Below, piece by piece: positions 8,224 through 17,944 of a DNA stretch of 64,000 nucleotides. The notes under the pieces were generated by a model, which was not told where the DNA came from, searched no databases, and saw only the letters and a list, made by a program, of their open reading frames with translations. Source of the DNA: Arthrobacter sp. NicSoilB4 (GTDB lineage: Bacteria > Actinomycetota > Actinomycetes > Actinomycetales > Micrococcaceae); NCBI RefSeq assembly GCF_019977335.1, contig NZ_AP024653.1, forward strand, positions 2,790,001 to 2,854,000. Reading direction: 5' to 3'. Within the stretch, counting starts at the first letter, position 1; the number at the start of each line of letters is the position of its first letter. The position numbers and the translations under genes are program-made.

Positions 8224-10254
8224 ATGCGGTCTACCTATAAACGTCTCCTCGCCGTTCTTGGCGTCGTCGGACTGCTGGCGCTTCCCGCCGCTCCGGCCCT
8301 CGCCGAAGATCCGGTGACCATACCGTCCGGTCAAAACATCGTTGACAGCGGCAACTTTCTAGGAAGCCGCAAGGGCGAAGTCCAGGAAGCCATCCAGAAG
8401 CTCCTCAAGGAGCACAAATACAACCTCTACGTGATCACGGCAAAGACATTTGAGAACCCTGCGGACGCGGAAGCCTGGGCCCAGGCCGTAGCCACCAACA
8501 AAGGCATGGGCAAGGCCGATGTGATCCTCACGATGTCCGACGGCAACTACTACTTCTCGCCAAACAAGGCCAGCGCCATTTATCCCAAGAAGACCAACAT
8601 TACCCAGAACGCCATCGTGCCTAACCTCGCAGGCGGGAAGCGGGACTTTGCCCAGGCGGCCATCGACACTGCGACTGCCGTCGGCGACGCAGCCGGTGGC
8701 GGGAGCGGCTCGGTTTCCTCGGGTGACGGCGCCGGCAGCGCCGTGCTCGTCGGCGTGGGCGTTGTTGCAGCGGGCGGGGCGGGCGCCTACCTCTACCTCC
8801 GCAACCGCAGGAAGAAGGCTGCCGCGGGCGCCGGTGCAGGCTCCGGAGCGCAGGGCGCCGAGTTGGATCCGCTCGCCGGGCTCACCGTCGAAGAATTGCG
8901 CCGCAAGAGCGGGTCGCTGCTGATCGAGGCCGACGACGCCATCAAGTCCAGCGAGCAGGAACTTGGCTTCGCGCAGGCACAGTACGGCGACGCCGCGGTC
9001 GGAAACTTCACGAAGGCTTTGGAGGACGCCAAGGGCCACATGTCCGAGTCCTTCAAACTGCAGCAGCAGCTCGATGACCACATCCCCGATACCGAGGAGC
9101 AGCAGCGGACCTGGCTCGGGGAGATCATCCGCCGTTCCGAGGCAGCCCTTGCCTCCCTCCAGGAGCAGAAGGCGGACTTCGATTCACTCCGCGAGCTCGA
9201 AAAGAATGCTCCGCAGGCTCTTGCCGCGGTCAGCGCCGGCGCGAGCGAGGCGGAAGCCAAGATCGCCAGCGCCGAGCAGTCGCTCGCCGAGCTGCGGGCC
9301 AAGTATGCCGAAAGCGCCTTGGTGCAGGTGGGCGACAACATCAACCAGGCCAAGGAACGGCTGGCCTTCGTGCAGAACGCCTCCGTCACGGCACAGGAGA
9401 AGCTCAGCGCCGGTGAAGGCAGCCTCGCCGCCGTCGCCGTCCGGGCTGCGGAAGAAAGCTTGCACCAGACGAACGTGCTGATCGGGGCCATCACCAAGGT
9501 CGCGGGAAGCCTCGACGAGGCGCGCAGCGGCCTTGAGTCCGCCGTCGTCGACACCTCCCAGGACCTGGCCCAGGCCAAAGCCCTGCTCCAGTCCGGAGCG
9601 CACCCTGAACTTGCCGGCCCGGTCGCCGCGGTGGAAGCCTCGCTGGCACGGGTCAAGGCTGACATCCACGGCGGAAAGATCGATCCGATCGCCACCCTGG
9701 AACGGGTCGAGACGGCACACCAGTCCCTGGATGCTGCCCTCTCGGGCATCCGCGACCAGCAGGAGCAGGCCCGCCGTGCGCAGGCCTCGCTGCAGCAGAG
9801 CATCATGTCCGCGCAGGCGCAGATCAGCGCGACCTCGGACTACATCACCGCCCGCCGCGGTGGTGTGGGCACCGAAGCCCGGACCCGCCTGGCTGAGGCC
9901 CAGCGGAACCTCGACTACGCGCTGTCCATCTCGCGCAACGACCCCGTCACCGCCCTGCAGTACGCCCAGCAGGCGCACGCACTCGCGGCACAGGCAGCGC
10001 AGCTGGCCCAGTCCGACGTCGACCACTTCGGCGGCTACGCCAATCAGGGCTACGGCCGGGGCGGGATGTTCGGCGGCGGGGGCGGCGGCGGCCTGGGTGG
10101 CGCCATTCTGGGCGGCATCCTGATCAACTCCATCCTGCACGGCGGCGGTGGTGGCGGCGGCTGGGGCGGCGGCGGCGATTCCGGCGGGGGCTGGGGCGGC
10201 GGAGACTTTGGCGGCGGAGGAGACTTCGGCGGAGGAGACGCAGGCAGCTTCTAG
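8224..10254 (+). CDS. TPM-domain membrane protein with long coiled coil and Gly-rich tail
   Basis: 676 residues from ATG 8224, which has GAAGGG 6 nt upstream; upstream in-frame codons lack such a site. Order: signal peptide (1-28, ending PALAED); TPM domain (about 30-150, containing SRKGEVQEAIQKLLKEHKYNLYVITAKTF in part); Gly/Ser linker; one membrane helix (172-193) followed by RNRRKK; a cytoplasmic Ala/Gln/Glu-rich coiled-coil region (about 220-590); and a tail of Gly-rich repeats with Trp and Asp from about 615. TPM domains occur in photosystem II repair factors and many bacterial membrane proteins of unclear function. The pspA gene follows 135 bp later, suggesting a joint role in membrane maintenance. 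The domain call is good; the function is inferred. Confidence 0.87.
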   Translation: MRSTYKRLLAVLGVVGLLALPAAPALAEDPVTIPSGQNIVDSGNFLGSRKGEVQEAIQKLLKEHKYNLYVITAKTFENPADAEAWAQAVATNKGMGKADVILTMSDGNYYFSPNKASAIYPKKTNITQNAIVPNLAGGKRDFAQAAIDTATAVGDAAGGGSGSVSSGDGAGSAVLVGVGVVAAGGAGAYLYLRNRRKKAAAGAGAGSGAQGAELDPLAGLTVEELRRKSGSLLIEADDAIKSSEQELGFAQAQYGDAAVGNFTKALEDAKGHMSESFKLQQQLDDHIPDTEEQQRTWLGEIIRRSEAALASLQEQKADFDSLRELEKNAPQALAAVSAGASEAEAKIASAEQSLAELRAKYAESALVQVGDNINQAKERLAFVQNASVTAQEKLSAGEGSLAAVAVRAAEESLHQTNVLIGAITKVAGSLDEARSGLESAVVDTSQDLAQAKALLQSGAHPELAGPVAAVEASLARVKADIHGGKIDPIATLERVETAHQSLDAALSGIRDQQEQARRAQASLQQSIMSAQAQISATSDYITARRGGVGTEARTRLAEAQRNLDYALSISRNDPVTALQYAQQAHALAAQAAQLAQSDVDHFGGYANQGYGRGGMFGGGGGGGLGGAILGGILINSILHGGGGGGGWGGGGDSGGGWGGGDFGGGGDFGGGDAGSF

Positions 10255-10389
10255 CCGCCACGGGCCGCACACGAGGCAGTTACAGGCTAGGCGCCAGGGG
10301 GAACGCTCCGAACGGCGGATAGAAGCAGTACGTACATAGTTCACCACCGAATTCAGTGGGAACCACTGAGCAGGACGAAAGGTATCACC

Positions 10390-11175
10390 ATGAAGCAGTC
10401 CATTTTCGGCCGCATGGCGCAGCTGGCGAAGGCCAACATCAACTCCCTGCTGGACCAGGCCGAGGACCCGCAGAAGATGCTGGACCAGATGGTCCGGGAC
10501 TACACCAACAACATCGCCGAGGCCGAGGCTGCGGTGGCCCAGACCATCGGCAACCTGCGCATGCTCCAGGATGATTACAACGAGGACATCCGGAACGCGA
10601 AGGACTGGGGCAACAAGGCCCTCGCAGCGTCCCGCAAGGCCGACGAGTACCGCGCCAAGGGCGACATCACCGACGCCGAGAAGTTCGACAACCTGGCCAA
10701 GGTGGCCCTTCAGCGCCAGATGTCCGCGGAGAACGAGGCGAAGTCCGCCGAGCCGAGCATCGCCTCCCAGTCCGAGGTCGTGGACAAGCTCAAGCACGGC
10801 CTGGACCAGATGAAGGGCAAGCTCAACGAGCTCACCAGCAAGCGCAACGAACTGGTGGCGCGGTCCAAGACCGCGGCTGCCCAGTCCCAAGTGCACGACG
10901 CCCTCAAGAGCATCGACTTCATGGACCCCACGTCCGAGGTGGGCCGTTTCGAAGAGAAGATCCGCCGCGAGGAGGCGAAAGTCCGCGGCCAGCAGGAACT
11001 TGCCGCGTCCAGCCTGGACGCCCAGTTCAACTCGCTGGAGGACCTCGGTGAGCAGACCGAGATCGAGGCTCGGCTCGCCGCGCTGAAGTCCGGCGGCTCG
11101 CCCGCTGCCATCGGCGCCGGCGAGGGCAACAAGGCCGGCTCGACGGTTGACGAAGCCGACTTCGACAAGCTCTAA
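10390..11175 (+). CDS. pspA: PspA/IM30 family membrane-stress protein
   Basis: 261 residues, almost entirely alpha-helical: SIFGRMAQLAKANINSLLDQAEDPQKMLDQM at the start is the classic PspA N-terminus, and long Glu/Lys/Ala heptads follow to about residue 225. A short disordered acidic tail ends in DEADFDKL. PspA proteins coat and stabilise stressed membranes. AAAGG stands 8 nt before ATG 10390. It lies downstream of the TPM gene in the same direction and ends before a strong hairpin. No pspBC or ClgR homologue is visible here. The family call is firm; control may come from the upstream gene's promoter or one in the 135-bp gap. Confidence 0.92.
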   Translation: MKQSIFGRMAQLAKANINSLLDQAEDPQKMLDQMVRDYTNNIAEAEAAVAQTIGNLRMLQDDYNEDIRNAKDWGNKALAASRKADEYRAKGDITDAEKFDNLAKVALQRQMSAENEAKSAEPSIASQSEVVDKLKHGLDQMKGKLNELTSKRNELVARSKTAAAQSQVHDALKSIDFMDPTSEVGRFEEKIRREEAKVRGQQELAASSLDAQFNSLEDLGEQTEIEARLAALKSGGSPAAIGAGEGNKAGSTVDEADFDKL

Positions 11176-11220
11176 ACACTCCCCCGGCGGGCTTCCGCCG
11201 GACGCTTGGCACCGGATCTG

Positions 11221-11270
11221 CAGAGGCCGGGCCCCGGACGGTCGACAGACGCCACGGGGCCCGGCCTCTG
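11221..11270 (+). terminator. Hairpin terminator after pspA
   Basis: Perfect 16-bp GC-rich arms (11221-11236 and 11255-11270) with an 18-nt loop, followed by TTGTCT rather than a pure U-run. It separates pspA from the photolyase gene. Confidence 0.65.
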
Positions 11271-11359
11271 TTGTCTCCTGCCATGCCTTCGCCGTGCGGT
11301 GCCCGGCTGTGCCTTGCTGTGCCACGGCAGCGCCGTCCCGTCCACACCGGCCGCGCGTG

Positions 11360-11365
11360 TACCGT
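11360..11365 (+). promoter_or_regulatory. Candidate -10 of a leaderless photolyase transcript
   Basis: TACCGT, then 6 nt, then the ATG at 11372. No ribosome binding site is present, which fits a leaderless mRNA. Confidence 0.45.
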
Positions 11366-11371
11366 TGATCC

Positions 11372-12811
11372 ATGTCTTCGGGAAACCTGTCCTCGACCCT
11401 TGTCTGGCTCCGCGACGATCTCCGGCTGGATGACAACCCGGCCCTGAGTGAAGCGGCCTCACTGGGACAGCCGCTGACCGTGGTGTATGTCCTCGACGAA
11501 ACCTCCCCCGGTGTGCGTCCCCTCGGCGGCGCCACGAAATGGTGGCTGCACCACTCCCTGGCGGACCTCGCCGCCGGTTTGGAGGCCAAGGGCTCCCGCC
11601 TGCTGCTGCGCCGCGGTCCGGCCGCGGGCATCATCCGGGACCTTGCGGAGGAAACCGGGGCCTCGACCCTGCTGTGGAACCGCCGCTACGGGGGCCCCGA
11701 ACGCGAGGTGGACGCCGGCGTCAAGGCCTGGGCCGCCGAACAGGGCCTCACTGCTTCCAGCTTCCAGGCGAACCTGATGTTTGAACCGTGGACGGTGCGG
11801 ACCGGGGCGGGCGGCCCGTACAAGGTCTTCACGCCTTTCTGGCGGGCCTGCCTGGAGGCGCCGGAGCCCCGGCTCCCCCTGGACGTCCCGGAGCGCCTCC
11901 CTGCCCCGGCTGCGGACGCGGACGGAAATCTCCCGTCCGGCGCCCAACTCGACAGCTGGGGGCTGCTCCCCCATACTCCGGACTGGAGCGCCGGCCTCGC
12001 GGCCACGTGGCAGCCCGGAGAAGCCGGTGCCCACGAACGGCTTGAGGATTTCCTCGACGGCCCGGCAGAGGAGTACGGCACCGGCCGGGACACGCCGGGC
12101 GTCGAAGGGACCAGCCGGCTCTCCGCCCATCTGCGGTTCGGCGAAATCAGCCCCTTCCGGATCTGGCACGCACTGCGCGAACGCTTCGGGCCCGCGGCGC
12201 CGTCCGACGTCGGGATCTTCCGGTCTGAACTCGGCTGGCGGGAGTTCTGCTGGCAGCTGCTGTACGAGAACCCGGAGCTGGCCACCCGCAACTACCGGCC
12301 CGAGTTTGACCGCTTCGCCTGGCAGACGCCGTCGGACGCCGAACTCGGTGCCTGGCAGCAGGGCCGCACCGGCTATCCCCTGGTCGACGCCGGCATGCGA
12401 CAGCTCTGGCAGACCGGCTGGATGCACAACCGGGTGCGGATGGCCGCCGCGAGTTTCCTGGTCAAGAACCTCCTGGCCGACTGGCGGCTCGGCGAGGCGT
12501 GGTTCTGGGACACCCTGGTGGACGCCGACGCCGCGAGCAACCCGGCGAACTGGCAGTGGGTGGCCGGATCCGGCGCCGACGCCTCGCCCTACTTCCGCAT
12601 CTTCAACCCTGTGACCCAAAGCAAGAAGTTCGACGCCGGTGCCCGCTACCTGCGCGAGTACCTCCCGGAGCTGTCCGGGCTGGATGACAAGACGATCCAC
12701 GAACCGTGGAAGGCCGATGGTTCGGCTGCCGGCTACCCGGACCCTGTGGTCGGGCTGCCTGAGTCCCGGGCCCGGGCGCTGGAGACCTACCAGCGTCTCA
12801 AGGACGGCTGA
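11372..12811 (+). CDS. phrB: Deoxyribodipyrimidine photolyase (CPD photolyase)
   Basis: 479 residues with the photolyase layout: an N-terminal Rossmann antenna domain (LVWLRDDLRLDDNPALSEA) and a C-terminal FAD-binding helical domain. The latter holds the signatures TSRLSAHLRFGEISPFRIWHA, LGWREFCWQLLY, QQGRTGYPLVDAGMRQLWQTGWMHNRVRM and the final PANWQWVAGSGADASPYFRIFNP. It uses blue light and reduced FAD to split cyclobutane pyrimidine dimers. ATG 11372 has no ribosome site, but TACCGT sits 6 nt before it, so leaderless expression is likely. It is followed by a terminator shared with the opposing tRNA gene. CPD rather than 6-4 specificity is inferred from overall similarity. Confidence 0.93.
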   Translation: MSSGNLSSTLVWLRDDLRLDDNPALSEAASLGQPLTVVYVLDETSPGVRPLGGATKWWLHHSLADLAAGLEAKGSRLLLRRGPAAGIIRDLAEETGASTLLWNRRYGGPEREVDAGVKAWAAEQGLTASSFQANLMFEPWTVRTGAGGPYKVFTPFWRACLEAPEPRLPLDVPERLPAPAADADGNLPSGAQLDSWGLLPHTPDWSAGLAATWQPGEAGAHERLEDFLDGPAEEYGTGRDTPGVEGTSRLSAHLRFGEISPFRIWHALRERFGPAAPSDVGIFRSELGWREFCWQLLYENPELATRNYRPEFDRFAWQTPSDAELGAWQQGRTGYPLVDAGMRQLWQTGWMHNRVRMAAASFLVKNLLADWRLGEAWFWDTLVDADAASNPANWQWVAGSGADASPYFRIFNPVTQSKKFDAGARYLREYLPELSGLDDKTIHEPWKADGSAAGYPDPVVGLPESRARALETYQRLKDG

Positions 12812-12867
12812 GGCGCCCGCGCGCCGAAGGATGAAGGCTGCGGCTGCGGACACGAATCTGTGGCAAC

Positions 12868-12900
12868 AAAAAAGGCCCGGATCAACAGATCCGGGCCTTT
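12868..12900. terminator. Bidirectional terminator between phrB and the first initiator tRNA
   Basis: 13-bp arms (12871-12883 and 12888-12900) with a 4-nt loop. Six A residues (12868-12873) give a U-run on the minus strand for the tRNA transcript; TTTCTCTTCTTC serves the plus strand. Confidence 0.85.
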
Positions 12901-12914
12901 CTCTTCTTCTTCAG

Positions 12915-12988
12915 TTGCGGGGACAGGATTTGAACCTGTGACCTCTGGGTTATGAGCCCAGCGAGCTACCGAACTGCTCCACCCCGCG
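12915..12988 (-). tRNA. Initiator tRNA-fMet (CAU), copy 1
   Basis: A 74-nt cloverleaf reads on the minus strand as CGCGGGGTGGAGCAG...; the anticodon loop is CTCATAA, so the anticodon is CAU. Two initiator hallmarks are present: an unpaired C1 opposite A72, and three G:C pairs (GGG/CCC) beside the anticodon loop. The CCA end is not encoded, because AA is followed by CTG. A terminator follows at once. A possible -10 (TAGTGT on the minus strand) lies at the same distance as in copy 2. Confidence 0.95.
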
Positions 12989-13086
12989 TCGCTTGATCAA
13001 CACTACCCTACTTTTGGGACCGCCCGAGCCACTTGCCGAACTCCCAATCTGCCGGCGGCTCACGACACGCGTTCCCGGCTTAAAGC

Positions 13087-13126
13087 AGAAGGTCCGGACC
13101 AGTGTTTCCAGTGGTCCGGACCTTCT
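13087..13126 (-). terminator. Terminator after the second initiator tRNA
   Basis: 15-bp perfect arms (13087-13101 and 13112-13126) immediately beyond the tRNA 3' end on the minus strand, followed by GCTTTAAG. It insulates the two tRNA copies, so each is its own transcription unit. Confidence 0.75.
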
Positions 13127-13132
13127 TTTCAG

Positions 13133-13206
13133 TTGCGGGGACAGGATTTGAACCTGTGACCTCTGGGTTATGAGCCCAGCGAGCTACCGAACTGCTCCAC
13201 CCCGCG
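13133..13206 (-). tRNA. Initiator tRNA-fMet (CAU), copy 2
   Basis: By eye this is identical to copy 1 across all 74 nt, with the same C1-A72 mismatch, GGG/CCC anticodon stem and CAU anticodon, and again no encoded CCA. The flanking sequences differ except for a short TTGATC-rich stretch upstream, so this is a small duplication of the gene with separate control elements. Confidence 0.95.
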
Positions 13207-13217
13207 TCGCAAGATCA

Positions 13218-13246
13218 ACTCTACCTGCCGGTGAACTTGAGGCCAA
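13218..13246 (-). promoter_or_regulatory. Promoter of initiator tRNA copy 2
   Basis: On the minus strand TTGGCC, exactly 17 nt, then TAGAGT; the -10 ends 11 nt before the mature tRNA 5' end. Confidence 0.65.
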
Positions 13247-13321
13247 ATCGAGGTGGCGTGATGTGCGTCTCCCGGCGCTGCCGGCTTCGCCGGACTGCGG
13301 TCCGTTCCCGGCGGTAAAGGT

Positions 13322-13364
13322 GAAGGCCGGGTTCCCGCTCCAGTGGAGCGCGAACCCGGCCTTC
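13322..13364 (-). terminator. Extended hairpin after the UPF0182 gene
   Basis: 13-bp outer arms (13322-13334 and 13352-13364) continue into an inner CGCTCC/GGAGCG stem, giving a long rod about 25 nt beyond the stop. The U-tract is weak (CTTTA). Confidence 0.7.
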
Positions 13365-13389
13365 AACAATGTTCCCCGTCAGCCGTGTG

Positions 13390-16389
13390 TCAGCTGCTCG
13401 GTGTCGGGGCCGGCGTGGGCGCCGGGGTGGTGGCCGCCGGGGCCGGAGCCGGTGCCGCCGCCGCGATCTTGGCTTCGGCGTCGATGGCACGCTGCAGGGC
13501 CGCCGAGAGCTTCCGCTGCTCCTCGCCGTAGGCGGCGAAGTCGCCCCTCGCGAGGGCCTCCTGGCCGGCCTTGATGGCGGCGTTCGCCTCCTCCAGGGCC
13601 GCCTTCAGCTCTGCCTTGGCGTCCGTACTGCCCGGAGTGGACGGGGTGCCACCCGGCGTGGGCGTGGCGGGCGTCCGCCCATTGTTGGCAGAGTCACCGG
13701 CACTGGCTCCCGATGCACCGCCGAACAACTGGTTCAGGGCCTCATCCAGGGTCGGCGCGAACCCGATCTTGTCACCAAAGGCCACGAGGACGCGCTGCAG
13801 CGTGGGGTACGAGGTTTCACCCGTGGACCGCAGGTAGACCGGCTGGACGTAGGCCATGCCGCCACCGACCGGCAGTGTCAGCAGGTTGCCGTTGAGCACG
13901 GCCGAGGCACCCTGGCGCAGCAGGTTCAGCGCCTGCGAGACCGTGGGGTCGGAGTTGAACTTGTTCTGCGCCTGGCCGGGGCCGGGCACATTGGTTTCCG
14001 GCGGGATCTGCAGAAGCCTGAGCTGGCCGTAGCTCTCAGCCTTCACGCCCTTCTCCTTGCCGGCATCGGAGTCCGCGGCCAGGAAGCCGTAGAGCACGTT
14101 GCGTGCGTTTCCGTTGACCACCTGCGGGATGAAGGATGAGGTCAGCTGGAACGCCGGCTTGTCCTGATCAGGCATCTTCAGGGACATGTAGTACGGGGGC
14201 TGCTTGACGTCGCTCTGGACGGTCGGATCGTTCGGCACGCTCCAGGCGTCGTTGTTCGTGTAGAAGTTGTCCGCCTGGGTGACGTGGTAGCGGCCCAGGA
14301 GTTCCCGCTGGACCTTGAACAGGTCCTCCGGGTAGCGGACGTGGCTCATGAGCGCCCCGGACATTTCCGAGAACGGCTTGAGCGAGCTCGGGAAGATGTT
14401 CTGCCACGCCTTCAGTACCGGGTCCTGATCGTCCCAGGCGTAGAGGGTCACTTTTCCGTCGTAGGCGTCCACAGTGGCCTTGACCGAGTTGCGGATGTAG
14501 TTGACGGAGGTGTTCGGCAGGGAGGCTGTCCGCCCCGCCGTCGTCTGCGAATCGGCGGTAGCCTCGGAGAGCTGCTCCTGCTGGGAGTACGGGTAGTGCT
14601 GGCTGGTGGTGTAGCCGTCCACGATCCACTTCACCCTGCCGTCGACGACGGCGGGGTAGGCGTTGCCGTCCACGGTGAGGTACGGGGCCACCTTTTCGAC
14701 GCGTTCCCGGGGGTTGCGGTCGTACAGGATCTGCGACTCGGCGTTCACACCGTCAGAGAGCAGCAGGTCCGAGGACTGGAACTTGATTGAGTAGAGGACC
14801 TTGTTGAAGAAGCTGCCCACGTTCGGGCCGCCGTCGCCGGTGAACGTGTACTGCGTTTCGCCGCCGCCTTCCTTGGCGGCGGGCCGGTCCTGCTCGCGGT
14901 TCGGGGCGCCGTCGGGGGCTCCGACGATGGAGTAGTCGGGCGAGTTTTCGCCGAAGTAGACCCGCGGCTGGTAGGTCGAGTCATTGCCGAGAACGCCGGT
15001 GGACGGGATTCCGGCCTGCAGGAATTCCGGCTTGCCGTCGACGGTGAACTTGTTACCCTTGGCGGCGACGACGCCGTAGCCGTGGGTGTAGACAACATGG
15101 CGGTTAAGCCAGGACTGCTGGTTGGCGCTCAGCCCGTCCGGGTTGAGTTCGCGGACCGCGATGACGGTGTCTTGGATCTTCCCGTCAATCTCGTAGCGGT
15201 CCACGTTCAGTGCGCTGGGGAACTGGTAATAGGGGCGGTACTGCTCGAGCTGGGAGAACGCGTCCGAGATCAGGTTGGGATCCAGCAGCCGGATGTTGGC
15301 CGTGGTCTGCGCGTCGGGGGCCAGGGCGCCCGTGGTGGCGTTGGTGGTGGCGTTGTACACCGACTCCTGGATCTTATCCAGGCCGTAGGCCGAGCGGGTC
15401 ATGTTGATGTTCCGCTCGATGTACTGCTTCTCGAGCGTCTGCTCCGAAGGGCGTACCTGGAACTGCTGGATCACCCAGGGGTAGACGCCGCCGGCCAGGA
15501 TGGACGTGATCACCAGCATGGCGGTGCCGATGACGGGCAGCCGCCACTTGCCGATCACGGCGGCGATGACGAACAACACGGCGACGAGGACCGCAGCCAC
15601 GGCCAGGATGGACTTCGTGGGGATGACGGCGTTGACGTCTGTGTACAGCGCACCGGCCCAGCGGCCTCCGCTGTTCTGGACGGAGGCGTAGCGGTCCAGC
15701 CAGAAGTTGGCGCCCAGCAGGAGCAGGAAGGCCGCACCGGTGACGGCGAGATGGATCTGCGCCGCACGGCTGGTGAAGATGCCGCGTTCCATGATCCGGA
15801 TGCTGCCGTAGAGGTAGTGCGTCAGGATGCCGGCAACACCGGCGACGATGGTGACGCTGATCAGGAAGCCGGTGACGAAGCCCAGGAACGGAAGGGTCAT
15901 CAGGTAGAAGCTGATGTCGAGCCCGAACTGCGGATCGTTCTGGTTGAAGGGTTCCTGGTTCAGGAACAGAAGCACCCGCTGCCATTGGCTGGCGGCGGCG
16001 CTGCCGGCGAACAGCCCGAAGAGGATGGGCAGGCCGATCATAACGACGCGGCGGACCGGTTCAAGCTGGACCTGGTAGCGGTTCAGGTTGTCCCGGATGT
16101 CCGAGTCCGGCGCGTAGACCGGACGCGCATGGTAGGCGATCCGGATGGCGAAGAACACGGCGGCGAACATGATGGCGAAGCCGGTCAGGAAGATGACGAT
16201 GCGTGCCAGGTTCTCGGTCAGGAAGACTTCGAAGAAGCCCAACTGCTGGTACCAGAGGACGTCCGTCCAGACATTGGCGAAGAAGATGAAGCCGACCACG
16301 ATCAAGGCCACCACGATCAACGTCGGCGTCAGTGCGCCTCGTCGTTGCTGGGGTCTTCCGGGCGGGACAGTGCTGGCGGGACGGGACAA
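13390..16389 (-). CDS. UPF0182 family large membrane protein
   Basis: 999 residues, typical for this uncharacterised actinobacterial and cyanobacterial family. Residues 1-330 hold about seven membrane helices ([39 protein letters not shown] and others). A large extracytoplasmic domain follows, with conserved stretches such as [17 protein letters not shown] and [20 protein letters not shown]. The end is a Pro/Ala-rich disordered tail. The start codon is TTG 16389, with GAGG 8 nt upstream; no ATG or GTG fits better. The next gene in the same direction encodes a Lon-like PDZ protease 171 bp upstream. This pairing is kept in mycobacteria (Rv3193c/Rv3194c, as I recall). No function can be assigned. 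Confidence 0.9.
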   Translation of the reverse strand: MSRPASTVPPGRPQQRRGALTPTLIVVALIVVGFIFFANVWTDVLWYQQLGFFEVFLTENLARIVIFLTGFAIMFAAVFFAIRIAYHARPVYAPDSDIRDNLNRYQVQLEPVRRVVMIGLPILFGLFAGSAAASQWQRVLLFLNQEPFNQNDPQFGLDISFYLMTLPFLGFVTGFLISVTIVAGVAGILTHYLYGSIRIMERGIFTSRAAQIHLAVTGAAFLLLLGANFWLDRYASVQNSGGRWAGALYTDVNAVIPTKSILAVAAVLVAVLFVIAAVIGKWRLPVIGTAMLVITSILAGGVYPWVIQQFQVRPSEQTLEKQYIERNINMTRSAYGLDKIQESVYNATTNATTGALAPDAQTTANIRLLDPNLISDAFSQLEQYRPYYQFPSALNVDRYEIDGKIQDTVIAVRELNPDGLSANQQSWLNRHVVYTHGYGVVAAKGNKFTVDGKPEFLQAGIPSTGVLGNDSTYQPRVYFGENSPDYSIVGAPDGAPNREQDRPAAKEGGGETQYTFTGDGGPNVGSFFNKVLYSIKFQSSDLLLSDGVNAESQILYDRNPRERVEKVAPYLTVDGNAYPAVVDGRVKWIVDGYTTSQHYPYSQQEQLSEATADSQTTAGRTASLPNTSVNYIRNSVKATVDAYDGKVTLYAWDDQDPVLKAWQNIFPSSLKPFSEMSGALMSHVRYPEDLFKVQRELLGRYHVTQADNFYTNNDAWSVPNDPTVQSDVKQPPYYMSLKMPDQDKPAFQLTSSFIPQVVNGNARNVLYGFLAADSDAGKEKGVKAESYGQLRLLQIPPETNVPGPGQAQNKFNSDPTVSQALNLLRQGASAVLNGNLLTLPVGGGMAYVQPVYLRSTGETSYPTLQRVLVAFGDKIGFAPTLDEALNQLFGGASGASAGDSANNGRTPATPTPGGTPSTPGSTDAKAELKAALEEANAAIKAGQEALARGDFAAYGEEQRKLSAALQRAIDAEAKIAAAAPAPAPAATTPAPTPAPTPSS

Positions 16390-16560
16390 ACTCGGTACCT
16401 CATAGCTGGTCGTCAGTTACTGGTTTTTAGTTATCAGTGCGGTGCTTCGATGCGGCAACCCAAGTTGCCGCGCCGTGCCTGCCGCCGGCACCGCCCGGAG
16501 GGGGCGGCGGAGCCGTCATATGTGCCACGAGTGGCAGCGGATCTTAGTTCCGCGGCCAGT

Positions 16561-17709
16561 CTAGTTGGTGGAGCAAACCGGAAGACCAGATGTGTCGGCC
16601 CCTGACGCGGCCAGTTCGACAGCTTTCCGCGCTTCGGCCAGGGTTTCGACCCGAACCACCTGCAGTCCGTCCGGGATATGGCCGACGACGTCGTCGCAGT
16701 TTGCGGCCGGGGCCAGGAACAGGGTGGCGCCGCCGGACCGCGCGCCGTGCATCTTCTGGCTGATGCCACCGATCGGGCCAACGGCTCCGTCGGGGGTGAT
16801 GGTTCCGGTTCCCGCGACATGCTTGCCTCCGGTCATGTCGCCGGGGGTGACGGTGTCCACGATGCCAAGGGCAAACATCATCCCGGCGCTGGGACCTCCC
16901 ACCTTTTCGAGGGAGATCTTGACGTCGAAGGGGAACTTGAACTGGTACTGCAGCATGACGCCGAGGATGAACCGCCCGGCCGGGGTCTTGGACGGCGTGA
17001 TATTGGCCGTCACATTGTTGCCGTCACGGTCGACCACGACGTCCACCGGGGCGCCGTTTCCGGCGGCCAGTTCGGCCTGGACGACGCTCAGCGCGGTCGC
17101 CGGCTTGCCGTTGACGGACACCAGCACGTCGTTTTCCTGGAGTTTGCCGGCGGAGGCGGAGCCCTCGGGGATACCCGCGACCAGCATTTTCTGCTCGAAC
17201 GGCGTGCCCAATTCCTTGAGGGCGGCGGCCACTGCGTTCTCCTGCGAGGTAGTCATCGCCACAGCGCTCTCCTGCTGGGACTGTTCTTTCGTGACGCCGG
17301 TGGGGAAGACGAGTTCCTCGGGGTAGACGGCCTTGGCGCCGTTGAGCCAGGCCGACAGCGCTTCCACGACAGTCACCGGCCCGTTGGGGCCCCCGTCAAC
17401 GTAGACGGTAGTGAGGTCCAGGTTGCCTTCCGCCGGGAACGACTCATGGCCGGTAACGCTGATGACCGGTTTTCCGTTGTCACTGCCCAACGTGTTGAAC
17501 GTCGGGCCGGGTGATTCCACGACGTAAGGGACGGGCAGGCTCAACGCGGTGATACCCAGCGCCAGGGTGAGCAGTCCCGACACGAGCATGGCTGATGCGC
17601 GCTTGTCCGGCTTCCCCGCGGAACGTGGTCCGGGGAGGAGGGACCGTCTGCCCCGGGACTGGCCGGCCGCCGGCTCGCTGGCGGGCTGCTCGCCCTGCGT
17701 AATCGTCAA
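16561..17709 (-). CDS. Membrane-anchored PDZ / Lon-like (S16) serine protease, YlbL type
   Basis: 382 residues: a basic N-terminus, one membrane helix (about 39-62, SAMLVSGLLTLALGITALSL), a PDZ domain (about 165-245, LVAGIPEGSASAGKLQENDVL) and a C-terminal Lon protease domain. The Ser-Lys dyad is S274 in GGPSAGMM and K319 in GGISQKMHGA. There is no ATPase domain, as in Bacillus YlbL and mycobacterial Rv3194c. It is likely to cleave membrane or exported substrates outside the cell membrane. TTG 17709 is preferred because GGAGAGG lies 7 nt before it; the frame remains open further upstream to 18162, but that part overlaps the divergent gene and looks non-coding. The UPF0182 gene lies downstream. 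Confidence 0.9.
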   Translation of the reverse strand: MTITQGEQPASEPAAGQSRGRRSLLPGPRSAGKPDKRASAMLVSGLLTLALGITALSLPVPYVVESPGPTFNTLGSDNGKPVISVTGHESFPAEGNLDLTTVYVDGGPNGPVTVVEALSAWLNGAKAVYPEELVFPTGVTKEQSQQESAVAMTTSQENAVAAALKELGTPFEQKMLVAGIPEGSASAGKLQENDVLVSVNGKPATALSVVQAELAAGNGAPVDVVVDRDGNNVTANITPSKTPAGRFILGVMLQYQFKFPFDVKISLEKVGGPSAGMMFALGIVDTVTPGDMTGGKHVAGTGTITPDGAVGPIGGISQKMHGARSGGATLFLAPAANCDDVVGHIPDGLQVVRVETLAEARKAVELAASGADTSGLPVCSTN

Positions 17710-17900
17710 AGAAGGACCTCTCCGTGCCGGCGCCCGGGGACCCGTCGGACCCCTGGTCAGCGCACCGCGACCGCAACCTGCGCCGCGGCTGCCGCCTGCA
17801 AATATTCCAGTCTCTAACACTACGCGCTCGGCTGCTTGGCCGGCTCTTTGCCTACAGCGAACGTGGCGGGGTTTCAGCAGACAGCCCGCTGGCAGCGGGG

Positions 17901-17906
17901 TACCGT
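17901..17906 (+). promoter_or_regulatory. Candidate -10 for the zincin gene
   Basis: TACCGT predicts transcription from about 17912, leaving a leader near 33 nt that carries GGCGGG before ATG 17945. The 235-bp gap to the divergent protease shows nothing else clear. Confidence 0.35.
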
Positions 17907-17944
17907 GAACGTGAGAAGCAGCCACACCGACGATCGGCGGGATC

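Noticed and set aside
9184..11634. 816-residue minus-strand ORF opposite the TPM gene and pspA
   Set aside because: Shadow of two genes with signal peptide, TPM and PspA features; no domain is recognisable in it.
12915..13206. Elongator tRNA-Met or tRNA-Ile2 instead of initiator
   Set aside because: The C1-A72 mismatch and three G:C pairs flanking the CAU anticodon loop identify both copies as initiator tRNA.
15082..16605. 507-residue plus-strand ORF opposite UPF0182
   Set aside because: Asp/His/Gln-rich shadow of membrane-helix codons; no start support.
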